Origin: Cycas panzhihuaensis
Lineage: Eukaryota; Cycadophyta
Reading direction: 5' to 3'
Assembly (NCBI GenBank): GCA_023213395.1
Contig: CM041465.1
Coordinates: 106,213,741 to 106,277,740 of the forward strand
Length of the DNA stretch: 64,000 bases
In this document: positions 24,003 through 36,437 of the stretch, one piece after another
How the letters are laid out: every line of letters begins with the position of its first letter
How positions within the stretch are numbered: the stretch's first letter is position 1
Position numbers and translations under genes: made by a program
Notes under the pieces: generated by a model
The model's database searches: none
What the model saw: only the letters and a program-made list of their open reading frames with translations
What the model was told of the DNA's origin: nothing

Positions 24003-26530
24003 GATGGAGAAGGGCTTACCCTTCGCAGTAGGCTAGGTAAGTGCCCTTTGGAAATCGTAATGACTCAGGCACACAGGAATAGCCTTGGGGAAGAGAGATA
24101 TTTCTGAAGGAGTGTTCTCCGGAAGAGGGTCGGAAGGAGCAGAGAAAGAAGAAGCCCCTGGTGCTTCCTTGGCAGCTTGAGACCACGTAAGGGCATAAGA
24201 AGGAGTTGCCTCAAGCAACTGGATCACCTTCTTCCCCTTATTCCAAGGTTGCAAAGGTGACAAGATACGACAGCTAGGGGAACAGGAGGAAGAGGACGAA
24301 TCCCTGGCGCCCTTCTCTTTATCGCGGGAAGGCTGGGAATTGGGCGATCTTTCTCAGTTCTGGTTATTCTTGGTTTGGGCATTGTGATCACATTCCCCAT
24401 GTTTAGGGAATGGATCCTTGTGAACCGATTGGCCCAAATTAGGCCTTGAGGCTGATTTAGGGAAGAGTTACGTTGAGGGGCATCCTTAAGATGCTGGGCT
24501 CTACAATGCGAGTCATCGTGGAAGCACTCCCCATGAATGGAGCACCACTTCTTCTCAAGCGAGGGATCTGACCTCCTCGCTTGAGAGGACTGCATTCCAT
24601 TCCCGGGAGGGAGCTGTTTCTTGGATGTTGGGGATGAAGGGGCTTGAAGCTTAAGCTCCTTCATCATGCACTCGAATAAGCATATGGCTGATGTGAGAGG
24701 GTCTAAGGTCCTCTCAGTCAGGTGAGAGGAAGATCTGGCAGGTTATGAAGGTTTGGTATCTTTGGTTGAAGGCGGTGCCTCATGTCACTGTGAGGGCTTG
24801 AGAGGTTTCTTGAGACCGGATTGGATCTTAATAGCCTCCAACGCCAAGCACTTGGCGATCATGGAGTCGCATGTGGTCACCCCCATTTTAAGGACTTCCA
24901 TATACACTTTGGGACAAAGTGCATTAACGAAGAGATCTCACTTCAACTCCTCAGGCAATGTTGCCTTAGTGGAGTGAAGCAAGTCATGGAATCGCCGCAC
25001 AAAGTCACAATTCATCTCATCGTGACCTTGTTTGAGCGAAAGGAGTGATTTCATTTCGCTCTCGAATGGATGGGCTACATCAAAGTAGTTGATGAACTCA
25101 TCCACCAATTGCTAGAATGAATAAATGGAGTGGGTAGGGAGATAGTAAAACCATTTAAGGGTGTCACCCTATAAGGATCATGGAAACAATTTCATTAGAA
25201 TGTGGTCATAAGCCTAGTAATCGATGCATGCCATAGAGAAGCTACATACATGCTCTATTGGGTCTTGCGACGAAGTTCCGTCGAATCTAGGAACTTTAGG
25301 GGAATGAGGCAGTAGATTGGTTCTTAATGCCTCAACGGATAAAGGTGTTAATCCATAGTCCATGAAGGGATGTGCCCTTGCCTGGGCCATAGGGTCAACG
25401 AATGATGCAGCAGGAAGTGAACAAGGAGTAGACAGGGGTGGCGCACCCATCCCTCCTTGAGGAAATGCCCCTTGCTGAGAGGGGACTTGAGGATAAGTGC
25501 CTTGGAAGGGAGTCAGATTCCCTTGTGAAGGCACGGCAAAAGGAATTGTACCAGATGATAGAAAAGATGGATGTGAAACCGAGTTTTGCCCATATGGGCC
25601 ACCCGTAGGTGGGGCAACCCCATATGGGTGTAGCGGATCCACTCTATAAGCTGGGAGGTGGCTTCCCCTACCCTACCCCCAAGGTTGAGAAGTATACCCT
25701 AGGGGAATGTAAAAGGAACCCCCAACAGATTGATTTTGAGGGTGTATGGGGGCGAGTCCCACATAACCAATGATTGGAGGGTTAGTAGGACCGGCAGGCC
25801 TACTAGGGAAAGTATGTACTACATTGGGAGATGGCACATTGGTTTAGTATGGGAAGGGTATGCTAACCTTCAACTGAGGGAAAGACATACCATAGGAAGA
25901 TCCTAAAACACTAGGATCTTGATGAGGGATAGAAGGTGCGACATGTGTCCCCACAACAGGAATAGGAAAGGAGCAGGACACATGCATAGGCATAAAGGGA
26001 TTGGTTGTCACAGGAAGAGTAGATGAGGATGAGGCACGCGGGGGAGGAGCGGAAGAAGAAGAGGCTCCTCCACGAAGAGCATCCTCAAACCATCTAGGAC
26101 GCAGTTGGAAATGATCTGCACGATGGCACTCGTTGAGAGCTTCAACTACATCAATAGGAGAGGTGCCTACATGCTTGTAAGTGGTAGTTGGGACCTCGAA
26201 TGAAGTAGATCCCTCAGGACGTTCCTCATAAGAGTCACCAACTGAGTGGTAAATCTCAAGAGGATAGGATCCTTCTACTGCATGGGTAGAGGGATGGATG
26301 TCGAGTGGGTGATGTTGGTCACCCGGGTAGTAAATAGGATCATCACCCTCTTGGGTGGATCTTGGCATAGAAGAAGGAAAATCATGGGTTTCCAAAGTTG
26401 AGGTGTGGTAGGCCCAATCAGAAGAGTATCCCTCTATAGTCAAATCAGAATCTAATAAAGGAAGAGGATGATTCTCAGGGTCTTCTAATAATGGAGGTAG
26501 ACTGCGTAAGCGACGAGAGAAACGTCGCAT
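24003..26530 (-). pseudogene. Element A gag
   Basis: Starts MRRFSRRLRSLPPLL at 26530, the same start as in C. It continues through an acidic and Pro/Ser-rich N-terminal part, a Gly/Pro-rich section (HPYGVAPPTGGPYGQN), the capsid-like block LSVEALRTNLLPHSPKVPRFDGTSSQDPIEHV, and near the end the zinc-knuckle-like KWCSIHGECFHDDSHCRAQH (C-x2-H-x4-H-x4-C). Gag packages the RNA into particles. Stops near 25844, 25214 and 24224 and a shift between 24667 and 25214 disable it. Confidence 0.82.
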
Positions 26531-26699
26531 GCAAGGTCAACCAACACCGTTAAGAAAAAAAAGGGCGATAGAGGCACACACATTGGGGAATGCCTAAGAG
26601 GGAAAATGAGGTAGGAAAAGAACCACAAAGAGGTAGCAAAACCAACGGAAGAGAGCGGAAACTAGCTCCCTTACTGGCAGTCCCTAGTATTGTCATCAG
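26531..26699 (-). other. Element A leader and primer-binding site
   Basis: On the minus strand the 5' LTR end is followed by CTGATGACAATACTAGGGAC, a decayed form of the site seen in C (TGGTGACCATACTGGGGA), then TGCCAGTAAGGGAGCTAG and a short leader before gag. Confidence 0.7.
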
Positions 26700-29411
26700 T
26701 GGATGCGCATCTATGGGATAGCTACCTAACTGAGTAGGAATGGAAGAGCGGTCGATAGTGCAATCGGGAAAAGACCTATAAGTAGGGCAAATACCATGCA
26801 GGGCACCCCGTGTACTAAAGCACGAGTTCGAAACCTACAAATGGAATCTAGTTACGTGGAAGTGGTTCTCCAGTTCAAGCAAGAGGAGAAGAGGCGTAGG
26901 GTTAGCCTGGGTTGACCTAAGGGAAGGATCCTCCCATCCTCAGATGGCTGAAAGGGGAAGGAGAGAACCCTTCAGGGGTTTTCCTAGAGCAATAGGAAAT
27001 AAGAGAAGCTAAGTAAGTGGGCGGCCTACAGATGGGATCACCTCGGTTACCCAGCTAAGCAGAGAACCGAGAGAATCATAAAAGGAACAACCAAAGAGAA
27101 GAGGTTATGATGTATGTGGGCAAGCTAACCAAGTAAGTAAATAATGAAACGAGAGGGAAGCTTGCAAGGCAAAGGGGGGAAAAGGTGAGTGGGAAGGTTT
27201 CCTAAGACCTTTTCCTATAGTAAATAAAATATATGCGGTAAAGTGAGCAAAGCATAAACTAAGACAAAGCTTGATTTCCCTTTTCTTTCTGATGAGCTAA
27301 TTACTACTACGTAAAAGAACTCAAAAGGAGAATAAAAGGTGGCGAAGTGGAGCGAAAGTATGTACCCAGAATAGAAGCATGATGAAGTGACACCGTTCCC
27401 ACGAGATGCTTTGAGTTACTCTACGAAGCGTGGTGGACGTGAAGGGTTGCGGTAGACCAGAATGTGGGACTCCCTTACCTTCCCCAAAAATAGTACTAAA
27501 GTACCAAAAAAAGAAAGGAAAGGAATGAAATGCTAACAATAAATGAAATACGAAAGTAAAGCATGAATGGAAGCACTTACCCGTGGGGGAGGAAAGAGGA
27601 ATAGATCCTTTGCGCCTTCCAAATACTTGCAAGTAAATGACAATATTCCCCTTTTTGGAGAAAGGGTGCTAGCATATAATAAAGAGTCCTAACAATGCAT
27701 GCACATATGAAGTAAGAATAAACTTAAATGCATGCACATTAGTATGCAATATTACAATGATAAACTATGGCGGAAAATAACCAAAGTCAAAGGTAAATGA
27801 ACTGGTAAGCCTCGGAGTGGCCCACCTCCCGCAAGGGACAACCCTACTCACCCCCAAGAAGCCATGAGGCAGCGAGGGTAAGGCTATGCAAGAGGGCTAG
27901 AAATGGAGGCAAAAGAGTTGGAAAGAGCCCAGGAGGATCTACAGCAAGCCGAGATGCTACGGGGAGCAAACTGGGTTGCTGGGGAAGGAGTTGGGCAAGG
28001 GACAAGTAACCGAGGCTTGTGTGAGTTCCCCAGATCAAGGTGCGAGCCCTCAAACCAGCGCTGCAATGTGTGACAACGCTAATTTCAGTGGCTAAAAATG
28101 GCCCAACAAACCCTTGTTTGGTTGCCAAGAATAGCACAGGGCAAAAGAGAAGGTTTGGGGAGCAAAGAGCCACTTGAAGAGCATGGAAGGTGGTATGGAA
28201 TCCACCCAGCTCTCACCCAAACCCTATGCAACCCCTCTTTGCTGCTGCCTTGAGCAAGAAATGTAGGAAATGAGACACTAATGGTAGAAATAAGATAGCC
28301 CAAAACAAAGGAAGAGCAACCTCCAAAGACCAAGGCAAAGAGAGCTAGGAGTGACAAGCAAAATAAGGCATAAATTGGACAAGAAAGTAGCTTAAACCAA
28401 TGAATACTTGAGAAAGAGGAGGGAGGCTCTTTCCTCAGTTAAGAGCTGCTAGAATAAGGCTGAGAAATCTGCTAAGGAACTAAGGAACAACAGGTTTGGA
28501 ACCCCTGCTAATGGAGTTAAAGGAAACACCTGCACTTTGAAGATGCTTGATGGTTGCCTAAGCAAGAAAACACTGAGATCTCTCCAAGGAGGGCTGGGAG
28601 GATGTCCTAGCTATACCAAAGGAGAGCCAGGTGCTGAAGGAGAGGTGTAAGTCCTGTAGCAGCAGTAGAGCAATAGAGAATGGCAGAGCACAGGGTATTT
28701 TTCCTTGAGAAGCATTCAAAAAATGAGCAAAAGATCCTAAAAATAAGTTGGAGAGGACTTAAATACCTAGCCCAAACCCTAAAGCGAGTGATTAGGGCAC
28801 AGCTGACAGTGAGTCAAGTCGTGAAACACGTGGAAGTTTCACAATAAATGTGAAATTGCCACGGTAGTTTTTAGAAAACAATTTGAGAAAGTTGTCCCAC
28901 TGCAAATTTCATGGTACCGCAGAATTTGTGGCAGTACCACGATATTTGCGGCAGTGCACAACCAGAGGCTAAATCTAGCCCAGACGACCACTGGTCAGGC
29001 CAATGATGTAAGAGGCTAATGGGGGCTGAGACACCTACCCAAGGGTAAACAAGGCAATAAAGGAGTCCAGAAGAGTAAAAATAGGATTCAAACGATGTGG
29101 CAAGTCAACCAAACAATGACGGGTCATCACACGGGCAGAGGTGGCACAAGCCAAATGGATCCTAGAGTGAGTAAGGCAAAATGCAGGAAGTGGAATGGCC
29201 ATCGAGGTGCCACACTCATTGGGAATGTGCCCCCGCTATAGTTGTCATAGGGCTGAATAAGTATAGATGAAGACAAGATCGTCTACAAGGTCACAACATG
29301 CAAACATGCAAACATACACTCATCTCAAAAGAAAGCAATGATAAGGTGAGAAGCATACCTGCACTTACCTGAGTTGATAACTTTATATCTATTCTTAGAA
29401 GTTAGGAAACA
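26700..29411 (-). repeat. Element A right LTR (5' LTR)
   Basis: It is the pair of 12599-15316, starting TGGATGCGCATCTATGGG and ending GTTAGGAAACA. The two LTRs differ mainly by C/T and G/A changes. Confidence 0.88.
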
Positions 29412-30125
29412 AATTCCTTACTGTGACACAAGGAAACCTAAGAGTTTGCCTGAAGTGACAACAAACACGGATTTGAGCGAGTTCAAACTGACGTGATACT
29501 TGAGGCATCGTGTGAAGATGGCCCGCGAGTCAGAGGGATGATGGACTCTGGTATGCGAAAGACCCATCATATCATCCATGAAGACCTCCAATGTATTGTT
29601 GATGAGGTCATGAAAAATGAAATGCATGGCTCTTTGATAAGTAGCCCCTACATTCTTAAGACCAAAGGGCATTGCCTTGTAGGCAAAGGTACCCTATAGT
29701 GTAGTAAAGGTCATCTTGTGGTAGTCTTCAGGAGAAATGTGGATTTGGTTATAGCCAGAGAAGCCGTCCATTAAGGACATAACTTGGAATCCAGTTGTAT
29801 GATCAATTATTTGATTGATAAAGGGGAGAGGAAAGTTGTCCTTAGGACAAGCATTATTTATGTCGTGGAAGTCAACACATATGCAAATGGTCTCGTTCTT
29901 TTTGGCAATGGGAACGATGTTTGATACCCACTTGGGGTAATCGATGGAAGAGATGAGTCCTACATCCAAAAGCTTTTCAACCTCCATTTTGATGGCGGCT
30001 GAAAGTTTGAGATGGAGAGGACATTGCTTCTGACACACGGGATGAGCATCAGGAATAGTCATAAGGTTATGCATGATGATGGAGGGGTCAATTCCCTTCA
30101 TGTCGAAGTAGTCCCACGCAAACAC
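29412..30125 (-). pseudogene. Element C reverse transcriptase
   Basis: Minus strand. FAWDYFDMKGIDPSIIMHNL, KMEVEKLLDVGLISSIDYPKW, IVPIAKKNETICICVDFHDINNACPKDNF, MSLMDGFSGYNQIHISPEDYHK, then after a stop MPFGLKNVGATYQRAMHFIF, EVFMDDMMG (catalytic box) and SGKLLGFLVSQ, a TAA, then element A. All core RT motifs are present in order. The gene continues at 12593 on the far side of A. Confidence 0.86.
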
Positions 30126-31155
30126 ATCGTGGAATTCCTAGAACGGGAGGGAATATTCCCTCACTTTATCAGGAGTACATTCTACCCCTATCTTAATGAT
30201 CTTGCCCGGGGTAAGGACTATGTCCTGAGTTGCCCCCATACACATAACATTCCCCTCCCTGAAATGGAGGGGGGCGAGATCAACGAGAAGAGATGAAACG
30301 GAAGAAGGGATCAGGTCGGCTAGTGTGGACCCAATCGCTAGGACCTTCTGGTGGCCAAGCTTATGGTGACCAGAAGGTAAACTGGGCGTGGAGCCAACTA
30401 AGTGCTTCAGCAAAACCTCATCATCCTCAAAGTAGTCCACCCCATGGATGACCTGACTTCGAATGGATGAGGTGCGGGATGGCATGGGAGCTATAGGATC
30501 AGTATGACCTGTAAGCTACCCAACATCCCTAAGGGACTCTAAGGGAGAGTTAAGGAGAGATCCCTCATAAAAAGTAAGAGGGAAGCTCTCAATGCCATCA
30601 CCTATGGAAGGTGATGGAATGGAAGAGCTAGGAGCCTGATGACTGATGTGCGTAATGACATGCGACATGTGAAAGTGATCAGGCTCTATGACAAAGGGGT
30701 CCTAAGAGGAGACCTAGAACTAGAAGAATGCCCCCCACCAGTGCGAAGGAAGGAAATCGGGTGAGGAAGGTCCTCATCCTCACTATGGGACCCATTGCCG
30801 TCAAACATGGTGAGGTATCCATAGCTTCCAATGTCGATGGGGGCGAAGTAAGTCAAATAAGAAGAAGAAGATGTGGGATCTTCTTCGTGGCAAGAGGGAT
30901 TAGGGATACTGATCGAGCAGGCCAAGGCATGATCAAAAGGCCATTTGCTTCCCTTTGTATAGCCATGGCTTACCTGAGTAGAAGGCCTAGTTTATTTTGC
31001 GAGTGGTCACTCATAGGAGACAACTCTCATTTATCCGTCATGGATAAACTTAAGTTGCCCCCAATGGGTGGAACACACGGCTCCCATTTGGTCAAGCCAT
31101 GGTCGACCTAGAAGGAGGTTGTAATCAACGTCTACATGGAGGACAATGATATCGG
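30126..31155 (-). pseudogene. Element C protease end and protease-RT spacer
   Basis: Minus strand, downstream of the B insertion. The start encodes VLHVDVDYNLLLGRPWLDQMG and HWGQLKFIHDG, the C-terminal half of the protease. Next come ASSFLTYFAPIDIGSYGYLTMF and GVDYFEDDEVLLKHLVGS-HHKLGHQKVLA, the same conserved spacer as in A and B. Stops near 30930, 30686 and 30486 interrupt it. The left TSD of B (ATCGG) is 31151-31155. Confidence 0.75.
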
Positions 31156-33680
31156 TGTTTCCCAGCTATTGGGAATGGACTCAGGACGCATCGGCACAGG
31201 TTTGTTTAGGTATATGTTCTCACTTTTCTTACCTATGTTAATTAAGGTAATTTAGAGTAGTTTGATTGACATATGCCTGCCTACATGCATTTGTTTGTCT
31301 GCCTGTTCATAATGCATGTGCCTAACGGCACGCTTCCAGCCTATGACGACTCACGGTGAGGTATTCTCAGTGAATGCGACACCCCGTATGGCATACAGCC
31401 ACTCACGATGTCTCCACGGTCTCCCGGGATTATTTCTGCCAGCTTGTTTGTTCTTGTTACAACATGTCGCTTATGTTGCAGTCCTTCCTAAGTTCGGTTT
31501 AACCCTTAGTTAGGGCTCTTTGCATTGTTTGGGTACTTGCCCACTGCCTGGGCCTTCCCCCAACTGATGTAATTCATGTTTAGCCTTTGATCTTACCTCA
31601 AAATTGGATTTCTTTGTCGGCTTTTTCTCTTTTTAGTTTCGGGTACGTCTGGCAGTAAACTAAGCGACCTTGAGAATTCTGATGATCTGCAGAGTTCTTG
31701 TGATACGACTGTTCAAAATTTAAAAAAGAGAACCACGCGATAGTTTCTACTTTTTTTTCACGGAACTGCCGCATGGCTCCGTACGATTGGAGGCACCCCA
31801 ACATCCCCATCGTTCACTTACTGTGAACAACAGATAAAAGGAGTTTTTTAATTCATTTAGATCATTCTTGGGTTCATTTTTCAAAAACTTCCAAGAGCAA
31901 CTCTTCATAAAAACACAAGGAAAAGACACAGAAATCAAAGAACTTCATGTACAGCAGTTGGACAGAGGTGAAGTACGCCACCACTGGAGTTGCAGGCCAT
32001 TCGCCCCTACTATTCTCCACAATAAGTTCCACTCTCCCTTACAAATGCTCAAAGATCCAAGGGATTCCTTCACTAAAAAGGCTACTCCAAGGATCAACTT
32101 TCAGCTCTCAACTTGCATGGAGCTTTTCCCATCTACACTCATGCAAGAAACACTCAGAATCAGCCTCTAGACATTGTTTGTTCTTCTTGCTCCAGTGGCC
32201 AAGTGCATGCATGCATGCCCTTTCTCATCAAGGTATTTCTTGTTTCTTGTTCGTGCTTTTTCCTTGCTTTTTGTTGTTCTACTAGCAAACTCTTTTCCCC
32301 CCTTTGCATTCACTTTCTTTGATATTTCCTTTGTCATTCAATAAAAGTGGTCTTAGCTAGTTGTAGCTTTCCTATAGTCTTTGCCCTAGATTGGGGGTAT
32401 TTCCTTGCATTTCCTTGAGATTCATCCTTTCCTCTAAGCTATCTCTTCCACCCTTTTCTCGAGTTAGCTTGTAAAGGGTTTCACACGAGGGTTTGAGGGA
32501 GAAAGGCGGGGTTCCGTCCCCCATTGCCGTCCTTCTCCCCAAGGGTTCCATTCCTTGTCCTCTCTCCCTTTACCATCCGCGCTTTCTTAGGAAACGGGGC
32601 TAGGGAAGCCTAAGAGAGTTGGTTTGAGCTTTCCCCTTGGCGTAGGTAACCCATCACTACCCGTTTCACCTTGTTGCCCGCTAACGTTCCTTCCCAAACC
32701 CCGTGGAGACCTCCCGTGGGTGAGTTAGCCATCCCGAGGCTATACTCAGTCCCATGTAGTATGTTTTATGGTGCATGATAGTGTATATGCTTATCATACA
32801 GTTTTGTTTCATTTTTACTACGTTCTAGTGCATAACTCAAGTTATTTAGCTTAGTTGATTTCGTTTCCATATATATATATATATATCTTTGCCGTGCTTC
32901 GTAGCCTCTCTCCCGAGAGGAAGGTGCTCTCTCTCTACTTGTCCATAGGATCGCGTTGGAGGAGGTGGTGCGCGAGACGAACCTGTTACCGGTTGGCTCT
33001 CGCACGGTATTTCTCTCCTTTAGCATTGAGTTCTTTTTTCGTCTTTCTATTTTATCTAGTTCTCGCATGTCCAAGGGGAGGTAAGTGAACCCCCTTCACC
33101 ACCGTTGATCAACGTTGCATGCGCGGAGGAAAGAGGAAAGGAGCGCAACCAAGAAGGAGAATCCACACTTCAACCTCAATCGCCGGATCCAGGTATTCCT
33201 CGCATTTCCTTTGTTTTTCCCCCTTATACCATTCTTGCTTTTTGCACCTGCCTGATAGGTAAAAGATAAGGAAACATAAAGGAAAAAGGGAAATAATCTT
33301 TTATTTTACATTTACTTTCTTGCACTGTCTCTTTACTTTACATAACATAGGAACAGAAGACCCGTTTATGCTGTACCTCCTGGCCACGATTTACTTCACA
33401 CCCATTACACGTTGGTTTTGTTGCCCTCTCGTTGCCTTCTCATTACCTTGAGAAGCTGCAATGCGTGAGGTTTCCCTTTCCTTCCCGGCCATCCGAAGGG
33501 TAGGAAGGCCTCGTATTTGCACGGCTACCTGGAAGCAACCAGGCACCTTGCAGCCCCCGAACCTGCACTCCGGCGCACGAATGTCTTGCGAGGTGAGATC
33601 CTCGCTACCTAGCCTAGTTAGTGTGGTGTTTTATATCCCTTTGCTAGACGTAGGATCACCGCCCCGTAGGGAGCGTTTCA
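31156..33680 (+). repeat. Element B 5' LTR
   Basis: It starts TGTTTCCCAGCTATTGGG and ends AGGGAGCGTTTCA. It contains a (TA)n stretch near 32868-32885. A T/C-rich stretch with CATTCAATAAAAG near 32340 may serve 3' end formation; this is inferred. Confidence 0.9.
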
Positions 33681-33861
33681 CTGGCGACCATACTGGGGAC
33701 TACCAGTAAGGGAGCTAAATCCGCTTCCCCTTCTTGTTGGTGTTCTTGCCTCTAGGTAGTTTCGCATCCCGTGTCTTCCAGTTGGGCAGCCCCCAACGTG
33801 TTTACATTACTTTCCTGCCTTTCCTTTCCACTTCTCCTAACGACGCTCGCGAAGGCATTGC
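33681..33861 (+). other. Element B primer-binding site and leader
   Basis: Directly after the LTR: CTGGCGACCATACTGGGGAC, matching the sites of C and (decayed) A. This is not the tRNA-iMet site used by D, E and F. I could not assign the priming tRNA by eye. The leader runs to the gag start at 33862. Confidence 0.75.
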
Positions 33862-36437
33862 ATGTGACGTTTCTCGCGTCACCTGCGAGGCTTACCGCCG
33901 TTGTTAGAAGACCAATCGTCTTGTTCCCTTCCGTCGTCGAACCCCGATTCGACAATGGAAGGTTACCCGTCCGATTGGGCCTACCGTCCTATGGCTTCAG
34001 GAACTCAAGAGTTCCCTTCATCTGTTCTGGAATCCGCCCATGAAGGCGATGATTCCATCTACTATCCAGATGACCATTTCCACCCGGATGACTTTCAGCC
34101 TTCTGCCCAAGCAGTGGAAGATTCAGACCCTCACGAGACTCGCCACCCCACTGGCGAGCCTTACGAGGGACGCCCCGAAGGATCCCCTACTTTCGAAGTC
34201 CCTTCGACCTCGTATGGCTATGAGGATACCCCTCCCGCCGACGCGGTCGAGGCGCTTAGCAAGTACTTTCGAGCGGCTCGCCGCCAGCCGCATCCTAGAT
34301 GGTTTGCATAAATACTGCGCAATGTAGCATCTTCTTCGTCCATGCCTGCGTTATCTACAACGCTTGATGCTTCTACCCGCGCACACACATCCTATGCTGT
34401 GTCTACCTCAGCTCCCAAGGTAAGTGTTGCACCACTTGTTTCCAGCCGTGGTCCTACATCCTCAAGACTCGTTCGTGGTGTGTCCTTCCCTCAACTCGGG
34501 GTTAGCATGCCATGCCCTAGCCAAATGCACGCGCCACCTCCGAACGTGACACATGTGTTCCCTAGTAGGCCTCGGGGTCCTACTAGTGCCACCGCCGTTA
34601 GCCATGTAGGACCCACTCCTATATATGTCCAAAACTCGATTGGTGGTCCTTCTATTTATGTGCCCCCAGGTTACACTGCTCAACCTTGGGGGCAAGGCAA
34701 GGGAAGCCATCTCCTCTCACTTGGTGGACCCGTTGCACCCATATGGGGTTGCGCCACCCACGGGTGGCCCATATGGGTAAAACCCGGTCCCCCATCCCTC
34801 GCTTCCATTGTCCAACGTGACTCCCGTCACCGCGTCATCACAAGGGAGCGCACCTCCTTTCGTGAGTTTTACCCGCAAATTCTTTCCAACAAGGGTCTTT
34901 TTCCCAAGGAGGGATGGGTTTACCACCCCATCCATTCCTCACGGTTGTCGATCCATTAGCCCAAGCAAGGACACGTCCTTTCGTGGACTATAGGTCGACA
35001 CCATTGTCTGTTGAGGCGCTAAGGACTAACCTGCCGCCTCACCCTCCTGAAGTTCCCAAATTCGACGGGACTTCGTCGCAAGACCCAATCGAGCATGTAC
35101 GCAGTTTCTCTATGGCGTGCATCAATTATTGGGCTTACGACCATATCCTTATGAAGCTATTCCCGTGGTCCTTGCAGGGCGATGCTCTCAAGTGGTTTTA
35201 CCGCCTTCCTGCCCATTCGATCTCCTCATTCCAGCAACTAGTGGACGAGTTCGTCAACTATTTTGACGTAGCCCGCCCATTCGAAAGTGGAATGAAGGCG
35301 CTTCTGTCGCTTAAACAAGGTCACGATGAGATGAACCGTGACTTTGTGTGATGCTTTCACGATCTTCTTCACTCCACCAAGGCCACGTTGCCTGAGGAGT
35401 TGAAGAGGGATCTCTTTGTCAATGCACTTCACCCTGAAGTGCATGTGGAAGTCCTCAAGATGGGGGCGACCATGTGTGACTCTGCCATCACGAGGTATTT
35501 AGCTTTGGAGGCCATTGAGATCCAAGCGGGACTCAAGAAACCTCCTAGGCCCTCGCAACGTCGCGAGGCGCCTCCTCCAGCGAAGGAGACCAAACCTTCG
35601 CAGCCTGCTAGGTCCACCTCTCATCCGACTGAGAGGACCCTAGATCCCCTTACCTCCGCCATTCGCTCATTCGAGCACACGATGAAGGAGTTAAAACTTC
35701 AATCTCCTTCATCGCCAACCTCCCATAAACCTGTCCAGCAGACTTCTCGTGCGATGCCCCCCAAAGGGGGAAACACCCAGTCTTCTCAAGCAAGAAGGAC
35801 CGATCCTCCCCTTGAGAAGAGGTGGTGCTCCATCCACGGAGAATGTTTCCATGACGACTCGCGTTGCCGGGCACAGCACCCACGCAACGCCCCGCCGTGT
35901 GACTCGTCCCCTAGGCGGATATCGAGGCCTAACCTCGATCAGCCCATTCATAGAGACCCGTTCCCTAAGCATGGGGAACGGGGTCGCAATGTCAAGCAAA
36001 GGAATGCCTGCATGGATAGGTCTCCCGATCCCCGCCCTTTGCGTGGTAGAGGGAAGGGTGTGCAGAGGTCGCCTTCCCCTTCGCAATCCCCTGACTGCCG
36101 CACTCCATCACCTTCGCGGTCCCGTAATAAAGGAAAGAAGGTGATCCAAATGCTCGAGACCACTCCTCTTTACGCGTTAACCCAGTCTCAAGCTGCCAAG
36201 GAGGTAACTGGTGCCTCCGCGTCTACCTCGCAGCTTGATCCTCCTCCGAAAGCTACTCCTCTGGAGATTCCCGCACTTCCCAAGACTATTCCCGTACGCC
36301 CCGGGCGATTCGACTTTAGGAGAGCCCTTACCCAACCCACATGGAGGGGTAAACCTTTCTCCGTAGTCGAAGATCTTCTTACCGTGGCCGCCGGGATGTC
36401 CATCATGGATGTCTTGAGAAGTTCCCCGGAGCAATGA
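33862..36437 (+). pseudogene. Element B gag
   Basis: The start aligned with A and C is ATG at 33862, but the second codon is TGA where A and C have CGA. An open stretch to a TAA near 34309 encodes the acidic N-terminal region (EGYPSDWAYRPM, DDSIYYPDDHF). Another runs to about 34715, where at least two indels shift the frame. From 34914 one frame continues: LSVEALRTNLPPHPPEVPKFDGTSSQDPIEHVRSF (capsid-like), WAYDHILMKLFPWSLQGDALKWFY, a TGA at about 35349, then EELKRDLFVNALHPEV and KRWCSIHGECFHDDSRCRAQH (C-x2-H-x4-H-x4-C). It closes at a TGA near 36435. Gag would form the particle; here it is inactive. Confidence 0.83.

Larger units (their letters stand above)
12599..29411 (-). mobile_element. 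Element A: Tat-like Ty3/gypsy retrotransposon inserted in C pol
   Basis: LTRs 12599-15316 and 26700-29411 (about 2.7 kb each) start TGGAT-CGCATCTA and end GGAAA(A)CA. The TSD reads GATTT on the left (12594-12598) and AATTC on the right (29412-29416). The uninterrupted paralogue in B reads GGATTCC here on the complementary strand, so the target was GATTC and each copy took one transition. On the minus strand the element has primer site, gag, protease, spacer, RT, RNase H and integrase, then the plus-strand PMD gene, minus-strand aRNH and polypurine tract. Total 16.8 kb; all genes are broken. Confidence 0.9.

Noticed and set aside
35709-36144. Overlapping 125-131 codon frames on both strands in B gag
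   Set aside because: Shadows of the gag frame carrying the C-x2-H-x4-H-x4-C motif, in GC-rich sequence with few stops.
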